DNA of 64,000 nucleotides from Burkholderia sp. BCC0506 (GCF_902833145.1 NZ_CADFEN010000010.1:1-64000); one strand, 5' to 3'; positions 1 to 8,803 are shown, numbered from the stretch's first letter. Program-made: numbers and translations. Notes: generated from the sequence alone by a model not told the origin.

Positions 1-105
1 ATCAACAACACCATCAAGGTCATCAAGCGTCGAGCTTACGGGTACCGCGACGACGAATACTTCTTCCTCAAGATTCGCGCCGCGTTCCCCGGTAATCCTC
101 GATGA
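1..105 (+). mobile_element. ISL3-family transposase, C-terminal fragment (cut by window edge)
   Basis: The first 34 codons, open at the left edge and ending at TGA 103-105, read INNTIKVIKRRAYGYRDDEY and continue to FPGNPR. The NNxIKVIKRxAYGxR signature is typical of the extreme C terminus of ISL3-type DDE transposases. Only the end is visible, so intactness cannot be judged. The right end of the element should lie in 106-270. The string GGAAAACCC at 181-189 (inward-reading GGGTTTTCC) is a possible terminal inverted repeat, but the left end needed to confirm it is outside the window. Confidence 0.7.
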
Positions 106-110
106 ACCAT

Positions 111-136
111 AAAAAAGCCCGCTGCTTGAGCGGGCT
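111..136 (-). terminator. Rho-independent terminator reading leftward
   Basis: AGCCCGCT (116-123), loop GCTTG, AGCGGGCT (129-136) forms a perfect 8-bp stem. The A-run at 111-116 becomes a U-tract on the minus strand. It is suitably placed to end the cepI operon, and the stem could also slow plus-strand transposase transcription. Confidence 0.8.
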
Positions 137-270
137 GAATCCATGTTTGGAGACATGGAGGAGACAGACGTAAATTTAAGGGAAAACCCGGACGTTTGCA
201 AACCCTCGTTGCATTCGCACAACTTGCCGCCGCGCAGCCCGACTTGTGTCGGCGCGCAGCCTGGCCCCAT

Positions 271-1035
271 TCACATGCCGCTCGCCCGTGCATGCGCCGC
301 AAACGCGCCGAACCGCCCGTGCGCAACCGGCAGCGCATATTTGCTGCGCATCTCCGTTTCGATCCACGCACATGCCTCGCGCGCGCAATCGGTCAATGCG
401 TGCCGCGTCGCATGCCCGTCGATGTCGTAGACGAAACGCACGCCGACCTCGTCATCGTCGACCTGTCGTTCGAGCTGATTGAGCTGCAGTTGCGGCCCGT
501 GCTGTTGCGACAGCGCACGCAATTCGTCGAAGTGATATTCGAGCCAGTCTGCGAAGAACAGCGCGTCGCTGTGGCAGGGCAGGCGGAAAGCCGCGCTGCG
601 CGACGGACGCGCCGCGGTTTCGGCAGCCGCCGCATGCGGTTCGCCGTCGGCGGCGACGGGCAGAGCGACCGGCGCGAGCGGGTGTTGAAGCTCGCGGTAC
701 GGTTCGCGATCGCGCAGCGCATGCCACAGCAATTCGTCGCCGGCGGCGCCGGACGGCTGCATCGTCAGGTCGTGGCGGCCGTCATCGGCCGGCGCGATGT
801 CGCGGATCACGAGGCGCAGCGAGCACAGCGGCTCGTCCGCGACCAGCAGGGTTGCCGGGCGCGGCAGCCCGCACACGAGCGGGGCGGCGCCGGCAGCACG
901 AAACACCAGCCCGCGACGGTCGAGCCGCACGAGCGGCAGCGGCCTGGGAAACGACGGGTAGGCGACCGCGATGCGGGCGCCGCCGGCGCTCGTCAATCCG
1001 GGCATCATCGCGCGAAAGACCTGAGACTGATCCAC
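271..1035 (-). CDS. Conserved hypothetical protein co-oriented downstream of cepI
   Basis: This 254-residue protein starts at GTG 1033-1035, with an AAGGAG ribosome site about 8 bases upstream that decides the start. It follows cepI by only 50 bp on the same strand, with no terminator between, so co-transcription from the cepI promoter is likely. I recall that Burkholderia cenocepacia has a hypothetical gene in this position that is co-transcribed with cepI. No signal peptide or membrane segment is visible. The middle (about residues 125-150) is Ala/Pro-rich and looks like a linker between an N-terminal beta-rich half and a C-terminal helical half. No catalytic motif was recognised. The terminator at 111-136 would close the unit. 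Function unknown; the quorum-sensing link is inferred from position. Confidence 0.8.
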   Translation of the reverse strand: MDQSQVFRAMMPGLTSAGGARIAVAYPSFPRPLPLVRLDRRGLVFRAAGAAPLVCGLPRPATLLVADEPLCSLRLVIRDIAPADDGRHDLTMQPSGAAGDELLWHALRDREPYRELQHPLAPVALPVAADGEPHAAAAETAARPSRSAAFRLPCHSDALFFADWLEYHFDELRALSQQHGPQLQLNQLERQVDDDEVGVRFVYDIDGHATRHALTDCAREACAWIETEMRSKYALPVAHGRFGAFAAHARASGM

Positions 1036-1085
1036 GTTGGTTCTCCTTCGTTACGATGCCGCCCGGACGGAATGCGCGTTCCGGC

Positions 1086-1694
1086 TCAGGCGGCGATAGC
1101 TTGCCGGGTAGCCTGCCCCGGCTCGATTCCTAGTGCGGCAAACGTTTGCGGATCGATGTCGATCCAGCACGCGACGACCAGACGTCCGTCCACCTGCTTC
1201 GGCGGGCCTGCGCGGTGCGCGTGTATGCCGATCCGGCGGAACAGCCGCTCCATGCTCGCGAACGTCACGCCGATCAGCTGCCGCGCGCCGAGCTGTGCCG
1301 CGCATTCGACGACGGCCGCGAGCATCGGCCGCACGGCCCACTCCGCGTTGCCGGGGCCGCCTTCGTCGTCGGTCGCCGCGAATCGGGACAACTCCCAGAC
1401 GGCGGCCGATTGCGGCAGCGGCATGTCCTCGGCGACCAGGTCGGCGAATAGCGACTGCAGCAGATACGGGCGCGTCGTCGGCAGCAGGCGCGCACATCCG
1501 CACATGTCGCCGTCGGCGTTTCGCGCGAACACGTAGACCGTGTCGTCGCGATCGAACTGGTCGCGCTCGAAACTTTCGTTCGCCGACGGGAGCGCCCAAC
1601 CGAGCTGTTCGACGAACACGCGGCGCCGGTAGCGCCCGAGATCCGCCGCAAGTTCGTGTGGCAACCGCCCTTCCTCGTGAACGAAGGTCTGCAT
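1086..1694 (-). CDS. cepI: Acyl-homoserine lactone synthase CepI
   Basis: This 202-residue LuxI-family synthase is of normal length. In the cepacia complex CepI makes mainly N-octanoyl-homoserine lactone (with some hexanoyl) from S-adenosylmethionine and acyl-ACP in the cytoplasm. Visible family residues are the RRxFVEQLGW motif (residues 23-33, catalytic-pocket Arg, Phe and Trp), Asp45/Asp48 in the ERDQFDRDD stretch, Arg69 in CARLLPTTRPYLL, and the ELSRFA motif (101-106). The start is ATG 1692-1694, preceded by GAGG about 6 bases away. A palindromic cep box lies 57-82 bp upstream, as expected for CepR-activated autoinduction. The partner gene at 271-1035 follows. rsaM and cepR complete the standard locus. 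Confidence 0.97.
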   Translation of the reverse strand: MQTFVHEEGRLPHELAADLGRYRRRVFVEQLGWALPSANESFERDQFDRDDTVYVFARNADGDMCGCARLLPTTRPYLLQSLFADLVAEDMPLPQSAAVWELSRFAATDDEGGPGNAEWAVRPMLAAVVECAAQLGARQLIGVTFASMERLFRRIGIHAHRAGPPKQVDGRLVVACWIDIDPQTFAALGIEPGQATRQAIAA

Positions 1695-1750
1695 GGATGT
1701 CCTCGGATCTGTGCTTTTCTATGCGTGCATTACAGCGCGCGGCACGAGGA

Positions 1751-1776
1751 CCCTGTAACTGGTAACTCTTACAGGG
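1751..1776 (-). promoter_or_regulatory. cep box (lux-box operator) of the cepI promoter
   Basis: A 26-bp near-perfect dyad runs CCCTGTAAC...TTACAGGG on both strands. It sits 57 bp upstream of the cepI start codon, and its arms match the known CepR-binding element of cepI promoters. CepR bound to C8-HSL is expected to activate cepI from here. Confidence 0.9.
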
Positions 1777-1904
1777 TGGCGGCGTAAAGACGCCATTCGG
1801 GACGTGGTAACGGTTTCTTGATCGGCGGGATTGAAAACCGGGCCGCTTTTGCTTATAAAGAGCGCCAGTCCTGCAAAATCGTCAGAGGAATGCGGGGGCG
1901 ATTG

Positions 1905-2348
1905 TCACTGGAGCGTGGGGCCGGCATGATTGGCGTCGTTGCGCCCGAGCAGGGCCGACGCGACGGCGGCAGGCCAGTCGATGGCGGCGAGCCGCGCGGT
2001 GAGCGCGGCGGCCGTGCGGAACATGCCGATGTCGGCGCCCTTGGCGTCGACGGCCATCACGTTGCTGCGGACGTCGCCGCCCGCGATCACGAACGTGCCT
2101 GTCGTGCGTTCGAGGTACCAGTCCCAGCCGACCGTCACGTAGGCGACGCCGGCACCGGCCGTGCGATGCCATTCGGTATAGCCGGCGAGGCGGGCGTCGA
2201 TCGCGTGGTCGCGCAATTCGGCCAGCAGCGCGGGGTCGAGGCCGCTCGCGACATGGTCGAGCACGAGTGCGGCCAGTGCGCCTTCTGACAGGCGTACGTA
2301 GCCGTCCGGGGACGGGCCGGGGACAGGGTGCAGCAAGGGTGAAGTCAT
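1905..2348 (-). CDS. rsaM: RsaM-family quorum-sensing modulator
   Basis: A 147-residue soluble protein sits between cepI and cepR, the standard Burkholderia place for rsaM (BcRsaM; DUF4902-type family). In several Burkholderia and Pseudomonas species, RsaM-type proteins restrain AHL production without an obvious DNA-binding motif, and none is seen here. The sequence has an acidic N-terminal helix region followed by aromatic-rich strands (GYTEWHRT near residue 56, VGWDWYLERTTGTFV near 73). The ATG start at 2346-2348 has no clear Shine-Dalgarno, so translation may be weak or leader-dependent. It is divergent from cepR across 73 bp. It lies upstream of cepI on the same strand, but the cep box between them argues for separate initiation of cepI. 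Confidence 0.9.
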   Translation of the reverse strand: MTSPLLHPVPGPSPDGYVRLSEGALAALVLDHVASGLDPALLAELRDHAIDARLAGYTEWHRTAGAGVAYVTVGWDWYLERTTGTFVIAGGDVRSNVMAVDAKGADIGMFRTAAALTARLAAIDWPAAVASALLGRNDANHAGPTLQ

Positions 2349-2383
2349 GCGCGGAATGTATCAGCCCCGAACGGGTGCTGAAA

Positions 2384-2400
2384 CCTGACAAGTATGACAG
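2384..2400. promoter_or_regulatory. Weak lux-box-like dyad between rsaM and cepR
   Basis: CCTGACAAGTATGACAG contains CTG...CAG ends and partial dyad symmetry, in the 73-bp divergent promoter region. It could be a degenerate CepR site. The match is much poorer than the cepI box, so this is tentative. Confidence 0.3.
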
Positions 2401-2421
2401 CGTGACGTTGTCGGAGAACGA

Positions 2422-3141
2422 ATGGAACTGCGCTGGCAGGATGCCTACCAACAATTCAGTGCCGCGGAAGACGAGCAGCAGCTCTTCCAGCGGATCGCCG
2501 CCTATTCCAGGCGGCTCGGATTCGAATACTGCTGTTACGGCATTCGCGTACCGCTGCCCGTATCGAAGCCGGCGGTCGCCATCTTCGATACCTATCCGGA
2601 CGGCTGGATGGCGCACTACCAGGCGCAGAACTATATCGAGATCGATTCGACGGTTCGCGACGGCGCGCTCAGCACCAACATGATCGTCTGGCCGGACGTC
2701 GACCGGATCGAGCCGTGCCCGCTGTGGCAGGACGCGCGGGATTTCGGGCTGTCGGTGGGCGTCGCGCAATCGAGCTGGGCGGCGCGCGGCGCGTTCGGCC
2801 TGTTGAGCATCGCCCGTCATGCCGACCGGCTGACGCCGGCCGAGATCAACATGCTGACGCTGCAGACGAACTGGCTCGCGAACCTGTCGCATTCGCTGAT
2901 GAGCCGTTTCATGGTGCCGAAGCTGGCGCCCGCGGCGGGCGTCACGCTGACCGCGCGCGAGCGCGAGGTGCTGTGCTGGACGGCCGAGGGCAAGACCGCG
3001 TGCGAAATCGGCCAGATCCTCAGCATCTCGGAGCGGACGGTCAACTTTCACGTGAACAACATCCTCGAGAAGCTCGGCGCGACCAACAAGGTGCAGGCGG
3101 TCGTCAAGGCGATCTCGGCCGGGCTCATCGAAACACCCTGA
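2422..3141 (+). CDS. cepR: LuxR-family quorum-sensing regulator CepR
   Basis: This is a 239-residue LuxR-type protein of standard length. The N-terminal autoinducer-binding domain (about 20-165) keeps Trp62, Tyr66, Asp75 and Trp90. Asp75 is followed by Ser (EIDST) rather than the more usual Pro. The C-terminal GerE/LuxR helix-turn-helix (about 174-235) shows TAREREVLCWTAEGKTACEI, then SISERTVNFHVNNILEKLGA. It binds C8-HSL made by CepI and controls cep-box promoters. The start at ATG 2422 has GGAG at 2413-2416. It is divergent from rsaM and convergent with the MgtC-family gene. Confidence 0.96.
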   Translation: MELRWQDAYQQFSAAEDEQQLFQRIAAYSRRLGFEYCCYGIRVPLPVSKPAVAIFDTYPDGWMAHYQAQNYIEIDSTVRDGALSTNMIVWPDVDRIEPCPLWQDARDFGLSVGVAQSSWAARGAFGLLSIARHADRLTPAEINMLTLQTNWLANLSHSLMSRFMVPKLAPAAGVTLTAREREVLCWTAEGKTACEIGQILSISERTVNFHVNNILEKLGATNKVQAVVKAISAGLIETP

Positions 3142-3145
3142 CGCG

Positions 3146-3186
3146 ACGTGGCGCGACGGCGCCGCCGGAGACGGCGGCCGCCACGT
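3146..3186. terminator. Long hairpin between convergent cepR and mgtC-family genes
   Basis: Outer arms ACGTGGCG (3146-3153) and CGCCACGT (3179-3186) enclose an inner stem GCCGCCG-GAGA-CGGCGGC (3161-3178). There is no T-tract, so this would be a stable bidirectional 3'-end structure or a weak terminator rather than a textbook one. Confidence 0.5.
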
Positions 3187-3188
3187 GC

Positions 3189-3896
3189 TCACTCCATCAT
3201 CGGCTCCGCTTCCTTCGCGGTCCAGCTCACGCTGGAAATGCTTTTCTCCATGCTCATCCGGCTCGCGATCTGCTCGAGCTTCTGTTGATCCTTCGGATGC
3301 AGCTTCAACGTCGCGGTGACCTTCAGCCGGTCCGGCTGGTCGGGCACGTCTTCGCTCGTGAGGCTCTGGAACGACAGCGGCTTCGCATACATCGCGTTCG
3401 ACAGCAGCGTGCGGATGTGGACTTCGTCGGCAGCGAGGCAGATCACGGTGATCTGGTATTCGCGCACGAGATCGGCGTTCGAGACGGGTGTTGCGTTGAT
3501 CGCCTGGCTGACGCCGCGCAACACCGTATTGGTGAGCAGCACGACACCCGTGCCGGCGAGCGCGGGCACGTAGTGGCCGGAGCCGGCCAGTACGCCGACG
3601 GCGGCCGAGCACCACAGCGTCGCGGCCGTGTTGATGCCCTGGATCGAGCCCTTGTCGCGCATGATCACGCCGCCGCCGAGAAAGCCGACGCCCGACACGA
3701 CGTACGCGGCGATCTGCGTGACGCCCGCGACGCCGTTGCCGGTCAGCACGCCGAGCGTAACGAACAGGCATGCGCCGCTCGCGACGAGCGTGATGGTGCG
3801 CAGGCCGGCCGTGCGCTGGCGCATCTGGCGCTCGAGGCCGATGGCGACGCCGCAGGCGAACGCGGTGAAAAGACGGAGTGCGAAATCGAAAGTCAT
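3189..3896 (-). CDS. MgtC/SapB-family membrane protein
   Basis: The protein has 235 residues when started at ATG 3894-3896 (MTFDFALRL), with AGGA about 7 bases upstream. A longer open frame runs upstream, but its residues are Arg-rich and non-conserved. The N-terminal half has four to five membrane segments with MgtC family signatures: GLERQMRQRTAGLRT near residue 24, GVGFLGGGVIMRDKG near 70 and GINTAATLWCSAAVG near 87. The C-terminal soluble part (about 140-235) is ACT-like. MgtC proteins help bacteria survive low magnesium and inside macrophages by acting on the F-ATP synthase or P-type ATPases. Whether this copy does so is not shown. It is the usual neighbour of cepR. Confidence 0.85.
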   Translation of the reverse strand: MTFDFALRLFTAFACGVAIGLERQMRQRTAGLRTITLVASGACLFVTLGVLTGNGVAGVTQIAAYVVSGVGFLGGGVIMRDKGSIQGINTAATLWCSAAVGVLAGSGHYVPALAGTGVVLLTNTVLRGVSQAINATPVSNADLVREYQITVICLAADEVHIRTLLSNAMYAKPLSFQSLTSEDVPDQPDRLKVTATLKLHPKDQQKLEQIASRMSMEKSISSVSWTAKEAEPMME

Positions 3897-3978
3897 GGTT
3901 GTCCTGCCGTGCAAGAAGCGCATGCCGGCGCGCGTCGCCGCGGCGCAAGGCCGAAGGCGACGCGGCGATAGCCGTCGT

Positions 3979-3999
3979 CGCGCGGTACTGTACCGCGCG
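3979..3999 (-). promoter_or_regulatory. Perfect inverted repeat in the mgtC-family leader; the rest of 3897-4196 is featureless
   Basis: CGCGCGGTA-CTG-TACCGCGCG is a perfect 9-bp inverted repeat 83 bp upstream of the MgtC-family start. It could be a leader hairpin or an operator. No M-box magnesium riboswitch was recognised in the 300-bp gap between this gene and the efflux operon. Confidence 0.4.
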
Positions 4000-4196
4000 A
4001 TTGCGTCATTCAATGTGAAACGGATGGCGTGCGGCTCGCGGAACGCGAGCCGAGGCAGGAGAACTGCGGCAGGCAGGCGTTCAGGCGGCAAGCGGCGCAC
4101 GCAACGGAGTGCTGCAACTGTCCACGATGGTTCCTGAAGGAAGAATGGGCGGCATTCTAGTGGGCGGCGCGCGCCCGCGTCAACCGCCTGGCGGCG

Positions 4197-5741
4197 CTAC
4201 TGCGTCGAGCCGATCGTGCCCGTCGCGAGCGCGAGCGCGGCGGCAGCCGACAAGGCGCCGGCGTAGCTGTCGACCTCCGCGTTGCGCGCCGCGAGCAACT
4301 GGCTTTGCGCGATCGTCGCATCGGTGACGGAGCCGACGCCGTTCCGGTACGCGGTCAGCGCCGCGTCGTAGCTCGTTTGCGCGGCATCGACGAGCGCCTT
4401 CGCGGCGTCGTGCGACGCGAGGCTCGTCTGCACCGCGTTCTGCGCGGCGACGACCTGGCGTACCGCTTCCTCCTTGGTCCGCGTGAGGCGCGCGGATGCG
4501 CTTTCCGCGTCGTTGCGCGCCTGCATCAGCACGGCCGAACGCAGGCCGCCGTCGTACAGCGGGATCGTCACGCCGAGGAACACGCCGCCGCCGTAGCGGC
4601 TGCCGTTCAGGTTGACGGTCGGCGCCTGGTCGCCGATCGCGGGCAGCGCGGAGATGGACGTGCCGCCGTTCGCGTACGACGTCGACGCGGACAGGAAGAT
4701 CTTCGGCATGAACGCGGCTTGCGCCGCCTTGATCTTCGCGCGATTGGCCTTTTCGACCGCGAACGCACCCTGCAGGTCGGGCCGGCGCGCGATCGCGTCG
4801 GACACGATCGCGTCGACGGACGAACCGAGCGCGGCCGGCAGCGGCCGCTTCGGCAGCGCGGCGATCGTCGGCTTCGACAGCGGCGAGATGCCGAGCGCGG
4901 AGACGAGCGCGAGGTAGCTGTCGCTCTCGGCACCGTTCGCCTGCACGAGTGCGAGGTTCGCCTGCGCGCGGTTCTGCGTCGCCTGCGCGAGCTCGACGAC
5001 CGTGCCGACGCCGTGCTCGAGCCGCGCGCGGGACGCCGCGAGGATCGCATCCGCGTTCGCGAGGCCCTGTTGCGCGCTGAGCGCGCGCGAACGGGCGGCC
5101 TCGTAGCGGTAGTACGAGACCGTCACGTCGTGGATCACCTGCTGGTGCACGGCCGTGAACGCGACGTTCGACGCGATCGACGCCTGTTCGGCCGCCTCGA
5201 CGCGCGCCGCGCGGCCGCCGAAATCGAACAGCAGCCATTGCAGCGACAGCGCCGAAATCGTGCCGTGCACGGTGGTGTTGCTCGACGCATCGCCGAGGAT
5301 CGTCGACGTCGAGCCGTGGTTCGCCTGATATGCGCCCATTGCGGTCGCCGACAGGCGCGGCAGGTAGGCAGCCTTGGCGAGGCCGACCGCGAGCGCCGCG
5401 TTGCGCGCGTCGTTCCATGCGATGCGGGTCAGCGGATTGGCCGATTCGGCGAGATCGATCAGCTCGGGCAGCGTGTACGCATGCGAGGCATCGAGCGCGG
5501 CCGGCGCCGGAACCGACGCGAGCGCCGGCGATGCGGGCAGCGTGTAGTCGTGCGCACCTTGCGCGGATGCGCGCGGGGGGGCCGCCACGATGTCGCCCGC
5601 GGCCGAGGTTTGCGGCTGCCACGGGCGGTCGGACGCCTCCGGCGCCAGATCGATCGACGACGTCGCGCAGCCGGCCAGCGCGACGGCGGTCGCGAGCGCG
5701 GCGGCGGCGATCGACGCGGCCGGCGGTTCAGGTAGGCGCAT
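4197..5741 (-). CDS. NodT-family outer-membrane efflux lipoprotein
   Basis: This 514-residue protein is the last gene of a four-gene efflux operon. The N-terminal signal with lipobox LAGC (Cys24) predicts lipidation. Two OEP/TolC repeats follow (about 85-290 and 310-505), rich in Ala/Gln coiled-coil heptads, for example LELAQATQNRAQANLALVQA near residue 240. It would form the outer-membrane channel for the HlyD/FUSC pair upstream. The ATG at 5739-5741 overlaps the end of the FUSC gene by 14 bp, so the two are translationally coupled. Length is normal for NodT proteins (about 480-520). Confidence 0.9.
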   Translation of the reverse strand: MRLPEPPAASIAAAALATAVALAGCATSSIDLAPEASDRPWQPQTSAAGDIVAAPPRASAQGAHDYTLPASPALASVPAPAALDASHAYTLPELIDLAESANPLTRIAWNDARNAALAVGLAKAAYLPRLSATAMGAYQANHGSTSTILGDASSNTTVHGTISALSLQWLLFDFGGRAARVEAAEQASIASNVAFTAVHQQVIHDVTVSYYRYEAARSRALSAQQGLANADAILAASRARLEHGVGTVVELAQATQNRAQANLALVQANGAESDSYLALVSALGISPLSKPTIAALPKRPLPAALGSSVDAIVSDAIARRPDLQGAFAVEKANRAKIKAAQAAFMPKIFLSASTSYANGGTSISALPAIGDQAPTVNLNGSRYGGGVFLGVTIPLYDGGLRSAVLMQARNDAESASARLTRTKEEAVRQVVAAQNAVQTSLASHDAAKALVDAAQTSYDAALTAYRNGVGSVTDATIAQSQLLAARNAEVDSYAGALSAAAALALATGTIGSTQ

Positions 5742-7773
5742 GAGGGGCAGGCTCCTTCGGTGTGGCTTGACGGGCGGCGTCGGCGAGATGTGCGAGCCGC
5801 GTGTCGATCAGGTTCAGCAGCGCGTCGCGCGCGGGGTCGATGGGGGCGGCGCCCGACGGTGGCGCGGGGGCATTCGTGCGGGGCGCAATTTCGTCGTCGC
5901 CGGGTTCGGTCACGCGCGCGAGTTGCGCGCCGATCGCCGGGTCGCCGGGCCTGCGTTCGGCGAGCAGGAACAGCGGGCCTTCGAGCGCGGCGAGTTCCGC
6001 GAGCGCGCGCCGTCGGGCGGCGAGCCACGCCGCGGCCGGCCGCACCCACGACGGTTCGTAATGGATCAGGCCGAGCTCCTGCGAGATCGCGCCGTGGCGG
6101 GCGAACGCCTCGGCGGCCAGCGTGCGCCGTTCGGCCGGCTGCGCGATCTGTGCCACGCGCCGCCACTGGTCGAGCAGCGCCGCGAGCGCCGTGTCGATCT
6201 GCTTGCCGATGCTGACCGGCCAGATGCGCGTGAACACGAGATACACGACCACGTTGCCGAGCAGGATGCCGATCGTGCGATCGCGCGCGAGCGTCAGGTC
6301 GAAGCCGGGCCCCGCGCCCTGGATCACGCACAGGAAGAACGCGAACGCGACCTGGAAACCCGCATACGCGATGCGCGGCGATCCGAATGCGATCCACGCG
6401 GACAGCCACGCGCCGGCGAAGACGAGCGCCATCAGTTCGCCGATCGACGACAGCGACGGGACGACGAACACGAGCGCGGCCGTGCCGATCAGCGCGCCGA
6501 CGATGCAGCCGGCGATGCGCAGCGTGAGTTTCTCGACCGTCTCGGCCGTCGAGCCGAGCGACACCATGTAGCAGGTGATGAAGCAGGTATGGATGCCCGA
6601 CCAGTCGAGCTGCGAGTACAGCAGGTAGCAGAACATCGCGGCTGCCGTCGTCTTCAGCGCATAGCGGATGTGGTCGGGATTGGTGCGCGCGTCGGGCAGG
6701 AAGAAACCGCCGCGCGGGGCGGGTGGTGCGGCGGGTTCGGCCGGGTTGTCGGCAGCGGGCGTGTCGGCGGTATCGGCCGATGCGGCCGGCGGGTCGATTG
6801 CGGGCGGTTCCGCGAACTGCGTGATCGCGGTGTGCAGGTCGGTCGCGACGACGCGTGCGAGCGGCGGCAGCGTATCGACGGCCGGCAGCGCGAGCGTTAC
6901 GTCGACCGGATAGCCGCCCCGTTCGAGGATCGCGGCCATTTCGTCGAGCGTCGTCGCGATCGGCGTGGCGAATGCGTCGGGCAGCCGCGCCTGCGGTTCG
7001 CGATCCGCGAGCGCGACCGCGACCAGCAGCGCGGTGCTCGACGCGACGGCCTGTCGCAACGCGACGACGTCGGTGCCGGACGACGAGCCTTCGAGCTTCG
7101 ACAGCTTCAGCCACGTGAGCAGTTGCTTGTCGCCTTCGCGCAGGCTGGCGTCGAACGCGGCGCGCGCGCCGTCGTCGCCGCGCAGCCGCCGCGCGGCGTG
7201 CCGCAGCCGCTTCGCGAGCTGCGCGTGCGCGAGCTTGCGCGGCGACGGCGCGATCAACAGGTTGACGACGATCGCGACGCCGACCGGGATCGCGACCATC
7301 AACCACGAATAGAGCAGCGCGCGCGTCGCGGCTTCGCCGACCGGCGCCAGGCCGAGCTCGTCGAGCCCGAAGCCGACGATCATCGCGAGGATCGCGCCGA
7401 CCGGGCGCAGCTTGCTGGCGGACGTCAGGTAGAGCAGGCCGACGGACAGCACGACCATGCACGCGACACGCAGCACCGAATACTCGATGCTGAAGATCGC
7501 GACGCCGATCACGAGCGCGATCACGATCGTCACGAGCAACAGCATCGCGACCGCGAGCACGACGCTCGTCACGCGATCGGCGCGGTTCAGGAAGAACACG
7601 ACATACGCGGAAATCGCGGCTTCCGGCGTGCCGTAGCCGCTCGTCACGAGCACGACGAGCGCACAGATCAGCGCGACGCGCACGGCCATGGCCGCGCGCC
7701 CCGGAAACGGCGCGAGCAGCCGCAGGACTTCGCGCGGGCCCGGCGAGCGGACCTCAGCGGCAGGCCGAGCCAT
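5728..7773 (-). CDS. FUSC-family inner-membrane efflux protein (AaeB / fusaric-acid type)
   Basis: This 681-residue protein starts at ATG 7771-7773 (MARPAAEVRSPG). It has the family architecture: an N-terminal bundle of membrane helices (about 30-165), a long cytoplasmic stretch (about 170-370) with a Pro/Ala linker, a second helix bundle (about 375-520) containing FFLCVIQGAGPGFDLTLARDR, and a soluble tail. AaeB/FUSC proteins export aromatic carboxylic acids or fusaric acid using proton-motive force. The exact substrate here is unknown. The start overlaps the end of the HlyD gene by 20 bp, and the NodT gene overlaps its 3' end. Confidence 0.9.
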   Translation of the reverse strand: MARPAAEVRSPGPREVLRLLAPFPGRAAMAVRVALICALVVLVTSGYGTPEAAISAYVVFFLNRADRVTSVVLAVAMLLLVTIVIALVIGVAIFSIEYSVLRVACMVVLSVGLLYLTSASKLRPVGAILAMIVGFGLDELGLAPVGEAATRALLYSWLMVAIPVGVAIVVNLLIAPSPRKLAHAQLAKRLRHAARRLRGDDGARAAFDASLREGDKQLLTWLKLSKLEGSSSGTDVVALRQAVASSTALLVAVALADREPQARLPDAFATPIATTLDEMAAILERGGYPVDVTLALPAVDTLPPLARVVATDLHTAITQFAEPPAIDPPAASADTADTPAADNPAEPAAPPAPRGGFFLPDARTNPDHIRYALKTTAAAMFCYLLYSQLDWSGIHTCFITCYMVSLGSTAETVEKLTLRIAGCIVGALIGTAALVFVVPSLSSIGELMALVFAGAWLSAWIAFGSPRIAYAGFQVAFAFFLCVIQGAGPGFDLTLARDRTIGILLGNVVVYLVFTRIWPVSIGKQIDTALAALLDQWRRVAQIAQPAERRTLAAEAFARHGAISQELGLIHYEPSWVRPAAAWLAARRRALAELAALEGPLFLLAERRPGDPAIGAQLARVTEPGDDEIAPRTNAPAPPSGAAPIDPARDALLNLIDTRLAHLADAARQATPKEPAPHAPT

Positions 7774-8803
7774 GCCGGACCTCGACGATCGCGCTCGCGC
7801 CGACACGCACGAGCTTGCCGTCGGGTTCGTCGAGCTTCACGCGCACCGGGAAGCGCTGCGCGACGTGCACCCAGTTCACCGAGCGCTGCACGATCGGCAG
7901 CGAGCGCGGCAGGTTGATGCGGTCGCTGTCCGCGATGCCGGCGCCGATGCCGACGACCTTGCCCGTCATCGGGCGGCTGCGGTCGATCATCGAATAGACG
8001 GTCGCGCAGTCGCCGACCGCGATGCGGTTCAGCGACGTTTCGCGGAAATTGCCCACCGCGAACCATTCGCTCGCGTCGATCAGCGTGAAGATCGACTGGT
8101 TCGGCGCGAGGGTTTCGCCGGGGAGCACGCTCAGGCCCGTCACGAGCCCGTCGTGCGGCGCGCGTACGACCGTGTCGTCGAGCGCATGCTGCGCGCGGGC
8201 GAGCGCGGCTTCGCGCGCATGCAGCGTCGCGATCGCGTCGGCGTCGTCGCCGATCGTCTGCGCGGACGCGCGCTGCTGTTCCTGCGCCTGCGCGAGCGAC
8301 ACGGCCGCGTCGCGCTGGCGCACCTTCGCCTGGTCGAACTGCTGTGCGCTGACGTAGCCCTGCGCGGCGAGCGGCGCGAGCCGGTTCACGTCGCGCGTCG
8401 CGAGATCGTGGTTCTGCGTCGCGCGCTTGACCTGCTCGGCGGCGACGGACGCATTCGAGCGCTCGCCGATCAGCGAACGGCGGCGCGTGTCGAGCGACGC
8501 GCGCGCGAGTTCGAGATCGGCCTGCGCCTGCGCGACGGTCAGCCGGTACGGCACGGGATCGATCACGTACAGCAGGTCGCCTTTCGCGACGCGCTGGTTT
8601 TCATGCACCGCGAGCTGCACGATGCGACCGCCGACCGGCGATGCGACGTGCACGACGTCCGCGTCGATCGACGCGTCGTCGGTGGACGGGTAGGCCGTCG
8701 TGCGGTGGTACGCGTACGCGAGCGCCGCGATGCCGAGCGCAACGATCGCGAGCGCGATCACGCGGCCTTTGACCGAAGGGCGGGCGATGCCGGCGGCCTT
8801 CAT
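7754..8803 (-). CDS. HlyD/AaeA-type periplasmic adaptor of the efflux pump
   Basis: This 349-residue membrane-fusion protein has one N-terminal membrane helix (about 13-32). A biotinyl-lipoyl half follows (YPSTDDASIDADVVHVASPV near 43, then GGRIVQLAVHENQRVAKGDLLYVIDP). A coiled-coil hairpin spans about 95-200, followed by the second lipoyl half with VRAPHDGLVTGLSVLPGE near 228 and a beta-barrel domain. It links FUSC in the inner membrane to NodT in the outer membrane. The start codon overlaps the stop of the YtcA-like gene in an ATGA junction at 8800-8803. Confidence 0.92.
   Translation of the reverse strand: MKAAGIARPSVKGRVIALAIVALGIAALAYAYHRTTAYPSTDDASIDADVVHVASPVGGRIVQLAVHENQRVAKGDLLYVIDPVPYRLTVAQAQADLELARASLDTRRRSLIGERSNASVAAEQVKRATQNHDLATRDVNRLAPLAAQGYVSAQQFDQAKVRQRDAAVSLAQAQEQQRASAQTIGDDADAIATLHAREAALARAQHALDDTVVRAPHDGLVTGLSVLPGETLAPNQSIFTLIDASEWFAVGNFRETSLNRIAVGDCATVYSMIDRSRPMTGKVVGIGAGIADSDRINLPRSLPIVQRSVNWVHVAQRFPVRVKLDEPDGKLVRVGASAIVEVRHGSACR

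Noticed and set aside
3897-4100. N-terminal extension of the MgtC-family protein
   Set aside because: The extra residues are Arg/Pro-rich and precede a good ATG with ribosome site. Family proteins begin near MTFDFALRL.
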